A stretch of DNA of 64,000 nt, taken from positions 1-64,000 of the forward strand of contig CAZEFR010000004.1 in NCBI GenBank assembly GCA_964511555.1. The letters are read 5' to 3'. The position numbers and the translations under genes were made by a program. The DNA comes from CAIZGX01 sp964511555. Lineage in GTDB: Bacteria > Bacteroidota > Bacteroidia > Flavobacteriales_D > Sanyastnellaceae. How positions within the stretch are numbered: the first letter of the stretch is position 1; each line of letters starts with the position of its first letter. Positions 33,929-41,354 of the stretch are shown here, piece after piece. The notes beneath the pieces are model-generated. The model was not told where the DNA came from. It saw only the letters and a program-made list of their open reading frames with translations, and searched no databases.

Positions 33929-34615
33929 TTAATCTATCTTCTCAACCTTAATCAACTCAACTTCAAAAATTAAAGTTGAAAAAGCCTCAATCTTTCCTTG
34001 AGCTCTTGAACCGTAAGCCAACCCTTGCGGAATGTAAAAGGTGTACTTTGAACCTTCGCTCATCAATTGCAATCCTTCAGTCCAACCGGGAATAACCTGA
34101 TTCAGCCCAAAAGTTGCAGGCTTACCTCGATCAACGGAACTGTCGAAGACTACTCCGTCAATGGTTGTCCCGTGGTAATGCACAGTTACCTTGTCGTTTT
34201 TATCAGGAGCAATTCCTGTTCCCTCAACATTCGACTTGTACTGCAATCCAGAAGATGTAGTTCTTACACCAGCCTTCTTTCCATTCTCAACAAGATAAGC
34301 TTCTCCACGTTTTTTGTTCAAGTCACTTTTCTTTTGAGAATTCTTGCGAACTTCAGCATTAATGATTCCAGTGGCTTTTTCTTTATCCAATTTAGCCTTC
34401 CCTGCTTTACTGTCTAGAATTGCTTGCATGATAAGCTCATCTGAAAGATTTTCAAACCCACCACTTTTCGCATTTTCAATGACAGAAAGTCCAAAGGCAT
34501 AAGATAAACTATCCTCATGAGTAATCAAAGCTTTTTCGCTGGACTTCTTCTTTTTCTGCGCGTGCACAGCAGTGCACAACCCTAAAAGTGCTAGAGCAAT
34601 TATAAAACGCTTCAT
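33929..34615 (-). CDS. Exported FKBP-type peptidyl-prolyl isomerase, second copy
   Basis: This 228-residue protein has a signal peptide (cleavage near AVHAQ), a basic stretch (KKKKSSEK), an N-terminal dimerisation-like helical domain (residues 35-110) and a C-terminal FKBP domain of about 110 residues. The FKBP blocks are TVHYHGTTIDGVVFDSSVDRGKPATF, VIPGWTEGLQLM, YTFYIPQGLAYGS and LIFEVELI. It catalyses cis-trans isomerisation at proline, probably in the periplasm as a chaperone. It follows a paralogue by 11 bp in the same direction and ends at a strong terminator. Confidence 0.93.
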   Translation of the reverse strand: MKRFIIALALLGLCTAVHAQKKKKSSEKALITHEDSLSYAFGLSVIENAKSGGFENLSDELIMQAILDSKAGKAKLDKEKATGIINAEVRKNSQKKSDLNKKRGEAYLVENGKKAGVRTTSSGLQYKSNVEGTGIAPDKNDKVTVHYHGTTIDGVVFDSSVDRGKPATFGLNQVIPGWTEGLQLMSEGSKYTFYIPQGLAYGSRAQGKIEAFSTLIFEVELIKVEKID

Positions 34616-34626
34616 CGATTCTTTAA

Positions 34627-35349
34627 TTAGTTAGACGGTTTAATCTCAATAACCTCCATTTCGAAAATAAGCGTTGCGAATGGAGGGATAACTCCACCAG
34701 CACCTTGCTCACCGTATGCCAAGTTCTGCGGTATGTACAATTCGTATTGTCCACCTGCTTTCATCAATTTCAATCCTTCTCCCCATCCTGAAATTACTTG
34801 TCCAGCTGTAATTGTAATGGGCTCATTTCTTTCGTAAGAACTATCGAAAACTTTTCCGTCTACCAAAGAACCTTTGTAATGAACTACGATGGTATCGTTA
34901 TCATCTGGCGACAATCCAATTCCTTCACGAATAACCTTGTATTGCAATCCAGATTCAGTTGTTATTACTCCTGGCTTCTGCCCGTTTTCTTTTAAAAAAT
35001 TTGTTTCCTGTTCCATCGTTTTTGCTGCTTTTTCTGATTCTCTTCTTGATAATATTCCTTGAATGTATGGGTCTACCATTTCATTTGGAAGGAGATTGGT
35101 TTTGTTCGCGTGGTCTAAAACTGCTTGACCCATTATGCTTTGATTCAATCCTTCAATACCACTCGTTGAAATATTGTTGGCAATGCTTACACCTATTGCG
35201 TAGGACAAGCTGTCGTTTTCATTAGCTAATACAACTGAAGATTTTTTCGGCTCTTCTTTTGGCTTCTTCTTTTTATCTCCTTGATCCATAGCATTCGAAC
35301 TTAATACCAATAAGCTCGCTCCAAGAAGTACAATGTGTTTACGTTTCAT
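34627..35349 (-). CDS. Exported FKBP-type peptidyl-prolyl isomerase, first copy
   Basis: This 240-residue protein has a signal peptide, a Lys-rich linker (GDKKKKPKEEPKK), a helical N-terminal domain with ALSYAIG-like SLSYAIGVSIANNI, and an FKBP domain (TIVVHYKGSLVDGKVFDSSYER, VISGWGEGLKLMKAGGQYELYIPQNLAYGEQGAGGVIPPFATLIFEMEVI, described in parts). All binding-pocket aromatics are present. It is FkpA/Mip-like: a periplasmic, probably dimeric, folding helper. It is the promoter-proximal gene of a tandem pair that arose by duplication; the identity between them is strongest in the FKBP domain. Confidence 0.93.
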   Translation of the reverse strand: MKRKHIVLLGASLLVLSSNAMDQGDKKKKPKEEPKKSSVVLANENDSLSYAIGVSIANNISTSGIEGLNQSIMGQAVLDHANKTNLLPNEMVDPYIQGILSRRESEKAAKTMEQETNFLKENGQKPGVITTESGLQYKVIREGIGLSPDDNDTIVVHYKGSLVDGKVFDSSYERNEPITITAGQVISGWGEGLKLMKAGGQYELYIPQNLAYGEQGAGGVIPPFATLIFEMEVIEIKPSN

Positions 35350-35399
35350 TGAATTTTATTTAGGTCCGCAAGATAAACAGATTCTTAATTCAATCCTTG

Positions 35400-35407
35400 T
35401 ATTTTTG
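35400..35407 (+). promoter_or_regulatory. Exact TAnnTTTG box abutting a start codon
   Basis: TATTTTTG ends 4 bases before the ATG at 35412. It matches the -7 consensus exactly. If used, the transcript would be leaderless. Confidence 0.35.
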
Positions 35408-35411
35408 AAGA

Positions 35412-36050
35412 ATGAAGCAATTCAAATTACTCGTTATTCTTGGTCTGTTGACACTTGGAGGCTTTTCAATCCAGGCGCAAAACGAGATATACGGTGGAAT
35501 TACATTGGAACAACTAACTTTTAATAAGTCAAGCGTGTATTCAGTAGGAGCAGATGTATTTGCGCCAATTGGCAATCGCTTCACCTTAAATTACAGTCTG
35601 AAATTGGGATTAAGCAAAGACTACAGCATAGCCTTTCATTCGCCAGTATCGACTTTATTGGGAACTTATTTGCTTGCTTTAAATGCTGAATTTCCAGGAA
35701 TAGTCTCTCTTGGGCTCCTTTGTTTGGCCATTCCTGAAGGGATTGGAGTATATCTCGGTCCAGACGGACAAGCCCTACACCTTTCGGTTAATCCTCTAGG
35801 AATGGATTACTTCGAGTCGTCTGATAATTCACTAGACTACCTTGGAATGAGTTGCAGCGCAGTAGCTCGTGTACATTATAAAACGAAATCTTATTTCCCA
35901 TCTTATATTACTCCCATGGTTGGACTATACTACAGATACGGACAATCGAATTTTAGTGAGCAATATGGCGTTCGGTTTGGAGTTTCTTTCGGGCTAGCTT
36001 CTAAACAATTAGACCGGGGCTCTACTCTTCAAGAATTATTGTATGAATAA
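35412..36050 (+). CDS. Exported hypothetical protein, barrel-like
   Basis: This 212-residue protein has a clear signal peptide (LLVILGLLTLGGFSIQAQ). The mature part is mostly beta-strand with alternating hydrophobic residues and several Tyr/Phe (GNRFTLNYSLKLGLSKDYSI, YRYGQSNFSEQYGVRFGVSFGLA). This suggests a small outer-membrane barrel, but the end (SKQLDRGSTLQELLYE) is not a typical barrel terminus. The family is not recognised. The next gene begins 8 bp inside its end, so the two are co-transcribed and probably work together. Confidence 0.68.
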   Translation: MKQFKLLVILGLLTLGGFSIQAQNEIYGGITLEQLTFNKSSVYSVGADVFAPIGNRFTLNYSLKLGLSKDYSIAFHSPVSTLLGTYLLALNAEFPGIVSLGLLCLAIPEGIGVYLGPDGQALHLSVNPLGMDYFESSDNSLDYLGMSCSAVARVHYKTKSYFPSYITPMVGLYYRYGQSNFSEQYGVRFGVSFGLASKQLDRGSTLQELLYE

Positions 36051-36693
36051 ACAACTGTTCTCCACTCTATTATTTTTCGGACTTTCATTTTCTGCAAATG
36101 CACAATCCGACACGCTTTTTATTCAGAACTGGGAGAATGGACATGCGATTTACTTGTTGCCTCCAGGAAAATTTCAAATGAACGATATTTGGACAGCCTC
36201 TGACACGATTTTTTATCCGCCTGTTCCAAAATTCAGAAAATTCAAATTCAATCTGAAAGAAACATTTTTACCGTTAAACGCCTACCAAGGCAAACTTGTT
36301 TATTACGATCCGTGCGATGGCATCTTCGAGTCGGCATGGGCGTTCAACGATTCTGCTCTTGTTCACATCTATTACGACGGTCCTGAAGGCTCGCCCATTG
36401 CTGCTATTGAATCTGAAAGCGAAGATGAAATTCAATTCAGAATATTGTCATTCAATTATGAAGACATTGAAAAGTCCCTCGAATATTATCTTACCGTGAA
36501 AACGATGAATCAAGAAAAGGGTATTTTCCTGTTCACTTTTGAAAATCCGTTCGATAGAGAGTCGTATTCCTTTCCAGTTGTTGAACAAAGTAAATTGCAT
36601 TTGTTTCCTGTATTGGTGAACGAATCGAAATATCAGAAGTATATAGAATTCGCTTTTCCGGAAGAAGAATATACTCCCGATTTATTCAAATAA
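36043..36693 (+). CDS. Exported hypothetical protein
   Basis: This 216-residue protein has a signal peptide (LFSTLLFFGLSFSANAQ) and a mature part dominated by aromatic residues and beta-strands (FIQNWENGHAIYLLPPGKF, YHIYYDGPEGSP-like IYYDGPEG, FTFENPFDRESYSFPV). No membrane helix follows, so it should be periplasmic or surface-exposed. It overlaps the preceding gene by 8 bp and ends just before a bidirectional terminator. No family is recognised. Confidence 0.7.
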   Translation: MNKQLFSTLLFFGLSFSANAQSDTLFIQNWENGHAIYLLPPGKFQMNDIWTASDTIFYPPVPKFRKFKFNLKETFLPLNAYQGKLVYYDPCDGIFESAWAFNDSALVHIYYDGPEGSPIAAIESESEDEIQFRILSFNYEDIEKSLEYYLTVKTMNQEKGIFLFTFENPFDRESYSFPVVEQSKLHLFPVLVNESKYQKYIEFAFPEEEYTPDLFK

Positions 36694-36722
36694 AAAAAAG
36701 CTCGCCGTTGCGAGCTTTCTTC
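36694..36722. terminator. Bidirectional terminator between convergent genes
   Basis: A 9-bp stem AAAGCTCGC with loop CGTT and arm GCGAGCTTT (36697-36718) has a long A run on its left (strong U tract for the minus strand) and CTTTCTTC on its right (weaker tract for the plus strand). It lies between the ends of 36043-36693 and 36755-37663. Confidence 0.8.
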
Positions 36723-36754
36723 GTTGTATACCTCTACTTAACCAAAACCACTTG

Positions 36755-37663
36755 CTAGAAGTTCATCTTAATTCCGAAGGCATTTGAAGAAATTTCCGGA
36801 CCATCTCCGCTTGAGAATTTTGGCAGCAAAGCAGACTCCCAGAAAAATGACAAGCTGCTAGTAAAGCCAACCTCTGTATATAAGTTTAACATATACTCAT
36901 TTACACCGAAATCGCCAGCTACGCGCTGTTTGCGCTTGTCACCGTTTTCCTTCCATTTGTATAGCGCATTCGATCCGATTAAATAGCCACCAATGACACC
37001 GAATGACACATGAAAAATATTGCGCTCTTGATTCATCCATAGATCTTCTCGGTCTTGTTCCGTTACTTTACCGTTGTATTGAAAAACCAAAGGCACTGTG
37101 ATGTAGGTTGAATTTAATGTCGCCACATCGCTCACAGGAAAACTCCCTGTTTGAAATCCAAACGTATCTGCTTCGGCCAATCGTAAATTTCGATTGATGG
37201 CTATGGTCTCCCATGTAAGCCCTAATCCCGTTCCTAAACGAAATCTATCTTCAATCAATTCAAAAGAAGTATTAATGACACCAAATCCTATGTACCCGCT
37301 TGAATTTCTTTTTCCTTGATTTTGAAGCCACTCTGGCTCATACGACTTTTGATTCGCATCCATAAACGTCAAAAAACCAAAGCGTAGACCCCCGAAACCG
37401 TACCAAGGAAAATCATCTATTGGAAGCGACTTACACTTTTTATCTGTTGTTATAAATCTCGAAGTTGAATCGGGATAGATATCAATCTTCATCTCGCCCA
37501 AACGAATGTGTAAGGTATCGCTTTGATTTCCTTTAATTGTGGTATCCTTTACTGCGCTACCCTCAACCACAATTTTCAATTGCTTCGAAGAACGCTCTTC
37601 CTTTTGTGCCGCTATTGATCCTACCGCAACAACAAGCATTAAAACTAAAAATTTTGCTTTCAT
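36755..37663 (-). CDS. Outer-membrane beta-barrel protein, PorT-like
   Basis: This 302-residue protein has a signal peptide (cleavage near SIAAQ), a 70-residue periplasmic lead (LKIVVEGSAVKDTTIKGNQ) and then an eight-strand-like barrel with glycine-aromatic alternation (YGFGGLRFGFLTF, SSGYIGFGVINTSFEL, HVSFGVIGGYLIG), ending in FGIKMNF with the C-terminal Phe typical of barrels. This PorT-like type often follows an ECF sigma and anti-sigma gene in Bacteroidota, and here it does: module C (39036-37775) is upstream on the same strand, with hairpin array 3 in between. Confidence 0.8.
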   Translation of the reverse strand: MKAKFLVLMLVVAVGSIAAQKEERSSKQLKIVVEGSAVKDTTIKGNQSDTLHIRLGEMKIDIYPDSTSRFITTDKKCKSLPIDDFPWYGFGGLRFGFLTFMDANQKSYEPEWLQNQGKRNSSGYIGFGVINTSFELIEDRFRLGTGLGLTWETIAINRNLRLAEADTFGFQTGSFPVSDVATLNSTYITVPLVFQYNGKVTEQDREDLWMNQERNIFHVSFGVIGGYLIGSNALYKWKENGDKRKQRVAGDFGVNEYMLNLYTEVGFTSSLSFFWESALLPKFSSGDGPEISSNAFGIKMNF

Positions 37664-37708
37664 ATCATTGAATTTAACTTTAACTAAATCATCCCTTAAA
37701 TAAAAATC

Positions 37709-37766
37709 GTCGTAGACATTCGTGTATGCACATTCGTTGCTTGCAACATTCGTCCTACGGACATTC
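37709..37766 (+). repeat. Mini-hairpin array 3
   Basis: Four hairpins are joined by ATTC: GTC-gta-GAC (37709-37717), GTG-tatg-CAC, GTTGC-tt-GCAAC and GTCC-tac-GGAC (37752-37762), then a final ATTC. The first two stems are not seen in the other arrays. Two loops depart from three bases (four and two). The array lies 8 bp past the stop of the sigma-partner gene and 46 bp before the start of the barrel gene, on their antisense strand by linker orientation. Confidence 0.88.
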
Positions 37767-37774
37767 TTTTCACA

Positions 37775-38572
37775 TTAGAAACCAAACCTTCTCCCTTTCC
37801 AATCAACAACCAATCGATCTTTATCGTTATCTCTATTACGTGCCGCACGAATAATCCGTTTAACCTTCTGAAACTTCTCAACGCGTTCATCAAATTCCTG
37901 TGCAATCAATTCTCGAATGGTTAAATACTCTTTTGTATTTTCTTTCTGTTTGAATTGCTGAAGACTTGAATCTATTTTGGCCATTAAAAGTGAATCTTGA
38001 TTGACTTCAACTTTCATTTCATTAAATGTGGAATCAATAACCGTATTGAAAACTAAATCTGTCGAAGGAATAGTGCCGTTTGGAAAGCCATAGCCATATT
38101 CTGGATTCCACCTATTCTGAAAAACCGTTCCACCACAATACAACGGGAAATTGATATCGTTCCAAGGGATGAGCCATTCAGAACTGATGGAAATAGTTGA
38201 ATCACGCTGTTCGAACTTCTCTTCAATCTTCTGATCAATCTTTTTCTCTGGACGCTGATAAACATACTCCACCGAAGCAGGATTGTCGGGTATGACAATG
38301 AATGTTCGAAGCACCAATGCAACTATCCATGCAGCCGCCATGCCGCTGATCCAGAAATAAACACTTCGATTATTCTCTTCCTTCTTTAAACCCTGTTTCC
38401 GGCTTTCATTCAAGTGAACACCGGAAATTTCCTTTTGAAAATGACTCTTTAGTTCCTCATCGGAAACAGCATAGCGCTTCAAAAAATCCTTCTTGTCAAA
38501 CGAAACTTCAGTCCGTTCAACTTTCGGAAACTCATCATCTTTATGTTCATTCCATTCGTTCATGATGTCCAA
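37775..38572 (-). CDS. Membrane partner of sigma module C
   Basis: This 265-residue protein has a charged cytoplasmic N-terminus (about 70 residues, with FPKVERTEVSFDKKDFLKRYAVSDEELK). One transmembrane segment follows at about residues 72-93 (FWISGMAAAWIVALVLRTF). The periplasmic region starts IVIPDNPASVEYVYQRPEKKI. The C-terminus is a basic helical tail. It overlaps the sigma gene by 13 bp, so it is probably its anti-sigma-like partner. The segment from the membrane helix onward is repeated in the gene at 39102-39659 upstream of the sigma factor. Confidence 0.8.
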   Translation of the reverse strand: MDIMNEWNEHKDDEFPKVERTEVSFDKKDFLKRYAVSDEELKSHFQKEISGVHLNESRKQGLKKEENNRSVYFWISGMAAAWIVALVLRTFIVIPDNPASVEYVYQRPEKKIDQKIEEKFEQRDSTISISSEWLIPWNDINFPLYCGGTVFQNRWNPEYGYGFPNGTIPSTDLVFNTVIDSTFNEMKVEVNQDSLLMAKIDSSLQQFKQKENTKEYLTIRELIAQEFDERVEKFQKVKRIIRAARNRDNDKDRLVVDWKGRRFGF

Positions 38573-39036
38573 TAAAGGGTTATAAATTCTTTCAATTCTT
38601 TTCTCGCTCGGAAGAGCGTCACTTTCACCATTGATTCTGAGAGATTCGTTATCTCTCCGATCTCGGCGTATGAATAGTCTTCGTAGTCGCGCAGCAATAT
38701 CAATTGTTTTTGTTGAAGACTCAATCGTTCCAATCCCTCGTCTATCAATGCTTTCAACTCTCCGCTATGATCTTGCTCGGCAACTTCCATTGAAGCGGGA
38801 ATGTTCTTCTTCAACTTATCTCTTCTCGACCAATCAACTACTGCGTTGTATGCTGAAGTAAACAGATACGATTTCGCTTTGCTTGCTTCAACCACGTCTT
38901 TCTTCTTCCACAGTTTTTCATACACATCTTGAACAAGGTCTTCTGCCAATTCTTTATCGCGCACCAACTTCAATACAAATCCAAAGATTCGATCAGACCA
39001 CAGGTCTACTGCTTCATTGTATTCTCTTATGCTCAT
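38560..39036 (-). CDS. ECF RNA polymerase sigma factor (module C)
   Basis: This compact 158-residue sigma-70 factor has region 2 (DLWSDRIFGFVLKLVRDKELAEDLVQDVYEKLWKKKD, AKSYLFTSAYNAVVDW) and region 4 (LSLQQKQLILLRDYEDYSYAEIGEITNLSESMVKVTLFRARKELKEF). Both are intact. It overlaps the membrane-partner gene downstream by 13 bp; the PorT-like gene follows after array 3. The upstream gene 39102-39659 (65 bp away, same strand) resembles the partner and may belong to the same transcription unit. Confidence 0.92.
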   Translation of the reverse strand: MSIREYNEAVDLWSDRIFGFVLKLVRDKELAEDLVQDVYEKLWKKKDVVEASKAKSYLFTSAYNAVVDWSRRDKLKKNIPASMEVAEQDHSGELKALIDEGLERLSLQQKQLILLRDYEDYSYAEIGEITNLSESMVKVTLFRARKELKEFITLYWTS

Positions 39037-39101
39037 TCGACAAAACCAAGACGCACCAACATACTAAAAGTTACAAGACTTCAACAAATAATTTGAGATC
39101 T

Positions 39102-39659
39102 TTAATTTTCGCGTCGCTCAGAACGACGCTCCCTCCGAGTTTTCCAATTATTCTTTAACCTACTTAACTTTTTAAACACTCCATTTACTCTATTCTTTTT
39201 GAATGGAAGGTTCAAAATACTATTATTGACTGTGTATATTTTGCTTGAATCAAGAGCTGCATTAAGCACAGAATCTTTGTTCAAAGCAACCAAGGAGTCT
39301 GCACGAGCTGAATCTGCGCCAAGCAATGTAACAACTCCCCCTAACGGATATCCTCCCCAAGGTCCAGAGCCATAATGAGTCCAATTGTCCATATAAACCA
39401 CTCCTCCACAACCATAGTAGGGGAAATTATAGATTTGGAAATTATACGGGAAAAACCAATCTCCAGTCATCAGGTAGATGGTATCTCGCTGCTCAACTTT
39501 CTTTTCAATCTGCTTCTCTGGGCGATGGTACTCGTAAACAATTGGAGCAGGCTCTTCTGGAATAACAATCATAGCACGAAACGCAATCATGAATCCCCAT
39601 GCTAGAAACATGAGGCCAATTCTTATATAGGTTCTATTCAATTCTCTCCGCTGCTCCAT
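39102..39659 (-). CDS. Truncated paralogue of the sigma-C membrane partner
   Basis: This 185-residue protein has a short basic N-terminus (EQRRELNRTYIR) and then a transmembrane segment (IGLMFLAWGFMIAFRAM). The periplasmic part matches the 37775-38572 product: both have R-x-x-IVIP-x-x-PA, EY-x-x-RPEK-x-I-x-x-K, an EQRD block, a Trp-Phe/Leu-x-Pro block, then Tyr-Cys-Gly-Gly and a similar basic tail. It lacks the 70-residue cytoplasmic domain expected to bind sigma. It is either a sensor subunit or a degraded duplicate; the intact frame and the conserved strand pattern favour a working protein. Confidence 0.78.
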   Translation of the reverse strand: MEQRRELNRTYIRIGLMFLAWGFMIAFRAMIVIPEEPAPIVYEYHRPEKQIEKKVEQRDTIYLMTGDWFFPYNFQIYNFPYYGCGGVVYMDNWTHYGSGPWGGYPLGGVVTLLGADSARADSLVALNKDSVLNAALDSSKIYTVNNSILNLPFKKNRVNGVFKKLSRLKNNWKTRRERRSERREN

Positions 39660-39746
39660 TTGCAGATAGACTCACATTTCACCAAAATAGTTTCCTCACT
39701 CAGAAAAATCGTGACTAACCTCACCTAAAGATTTCGAATCAACTCC

Positions 39747-39754
39747 TACTTTCG
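39747..39754 (+). promoter_or_regulatory. Candidate -7 box before the 39759 gene
   Basis: TACTTTCG ends 4 bases before the ATG at 39759. It matches TAnnTTTG with one change and would again give a leaderless message. Confidence 0.35.
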
Positions 39755-39758
39755 CATT

Positions 39759-41354
39759 ATGAGAATCATGTCAGTATTCATTCTAGCATTTTTAACGCTT
39801 CATTCAGCAGCGCAAGAATTTCCTTATACCGTTGTTTTAAATCCTGTGTATTCCAGTCCAGATATTGCCCTGCAATCTTACGCCTACGGCGTTTGGGAAA
39901 ACAGAGTATTACTCATTGGAGGAAGAAAAGATGGCCTTCACGAACGTCAGCCATTCGCCGCATTCGCCGCAGATGGTATGCCCTCTAACATTTCAATATT
40001 GGATTTGAACAACTACTCTTCAACCCCGGTTGAGTTCGATATTCTTGATACTCCGTTAGCAGAACAGTTCTCTTCCACCAACATTCAATTCTATCAGACC
40101 GATAGTATTCTGTGGCTTGTGGGGGGATATGGTTATAGCGCAACGTCACAAGATCACGTAACTTATCCGATGCTTACGGCAATTAATTTGAAGACTTTCT
40201 TTGAAGCACAAGACAATGGGACCTTCGCTTTTGAAAGTTTCGATTTCATTACCGACGAGCGCTTTGCTGTGACCGGAGGTGCTCTAAATAAACTGAATGG
40301 TATTTATTACTTAGCAGGCGGACACAAGTTTGAAGGACGGTACAACCCCATGAACGGTCCTTCCTTCACACAGACTTATACCGAGAAAATTTCTCGATTT
40401 ATTCCTACGTTAACTGAAAGCGGAATTCAAATTGAATGGTTATCGGAATTCAGTGATCCCGCTTTACTTCATCGAAGAGATCTAAATGTGATGGAAGGAA
40501 TTGATTCGAATGGACAAATGAATTTCACACTATTCAGCGGGGTTTTTCAGCAATTGGCAGACTTGCCCTTCATGAACTGTGTTGAAGTAAATTCGAATGG
40601 TATTGCTGAAGTTCCTGAATTTCAACATTTGTTGAATCAGTACCACACCGCCCATGTTTCTTTGTACGACGAAGCACTTCAAAAGCAACACTACTTGTTT
40701 CTTGGTGGAATTTCGGAGTATTACTACGAAGGTGATGTTCTTACACAGAATATCGATGTGCCCTTTACCAAGAACATTGCTTGTGTTACGCGCAATGCGA
40801 ACAATCAATGGGCAGAAGAACTTAATCCTTCGATCATGCCTGGATTCTTGGGATCAAGCGCTGAAATCATTCTCAACCAAAACTTACCATTTATTGAAGG
40901 AGATATTGTTGATTTAAATTCCGCTTACAACGGCAGTGAAATTTTATTGGGACACATGCTCGGTGGAATTCGCAGTACAGGTCAAAATATTTTCTGGACG
41001 AATAACGGCTCGCAGAGCGCCCCAAATGATACATTGTATGAAGTTTGGTTAGTTCCGAATTCAGTAGATGTTGCTTCTGCAATTGCGCTTCCAAAAAATG
41101 TATTTACCATTTATCCGAACCCTACTAGCGGAAAATTCCGCATTGAATTTTCATGTTCTAAAAATTGCGATGTGGAATTAACAGCATTCGATTCGAATGG
41201 CAAGCAAGTCGCACACGATAAACTTGGAAATTTCCCGTCAGGGAAACACAGCGAAGAAAATCGCTGGAGAATCTTCGAGCACCCAGGCACTTATGTTCTT
41301 CAACTAAAATTAGGAGAAGAAATCATTATTCAGAAATTATTGGTTGAACCTTAA
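39759..41354 (+). CDS. Secreted protein with T9SS type A domain
   Basis: This 531-residue protein has a signal peptide (ILAFLTLHSAAQ). The body (residues 30-430) contains repeated Gly-Gly strands (VLLIGGRKDG, LWLVGGYGYS, YYLAGGHKFEG, YLFLGGISEYY, LLGHMLGGI) spaced like the blades of a Kelch-type beta-propeller. The last about 80 residues (FTIYPNPTSGKFRIEFSCS to IIQKLLVEP) form a type A T9SS sorting domain. It should therefore be a surface-anchored propeller; its ligand is unknown. Its stop overlaps that of the convergent VIT1 gene (TTAA at 41351-41354). Confidence 0.85.
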   Translation: MRIMSVFILAFLTLHSAAQEFPYTVVLNPVYSSPDIALQSYAYGVWENRVLLIGGRKDGLHERQPFAAFAADGMPSNISILDLNNYSSTPVEFDILDTPLAEQFSSTNIQFYQTDSILWLVGGYGYSATSQDHVTYPMLTAINLKTFFEAQDNGTFAFESFDFITDERFAVTGGALNKLNGIYYLAGGHKFEGRYNPMNGPSFTQTYTEKISRFIPTLTESGIQIEWLSEFSDPALLHRRDLNVMEGIDSNGQMNFTLFSGVFQQLADLPFMNCVEVNSNGIAEVPEFQHLLNQYHTAHVSLYDEALQKQHYLFLGGISEYYYEGDVLTQNIDVPFTKNIACVTRNANNQWAEELNPSIMPGFLGSSAEIILNQNLPFIEGDIVDLNSAYNGSEILLGHMLGGIRSTGQNIFWTNNGSQSAPNDTLYEVWLVPNSVDVASAIALPKNVFTIYPNPTSGKFRIEFSCSKNCDVELTAFDSNGKQVAHDKLGNFPSGKHSEENRWRIFEHPGTYVLQLKLGEEIIIQKLLVEP

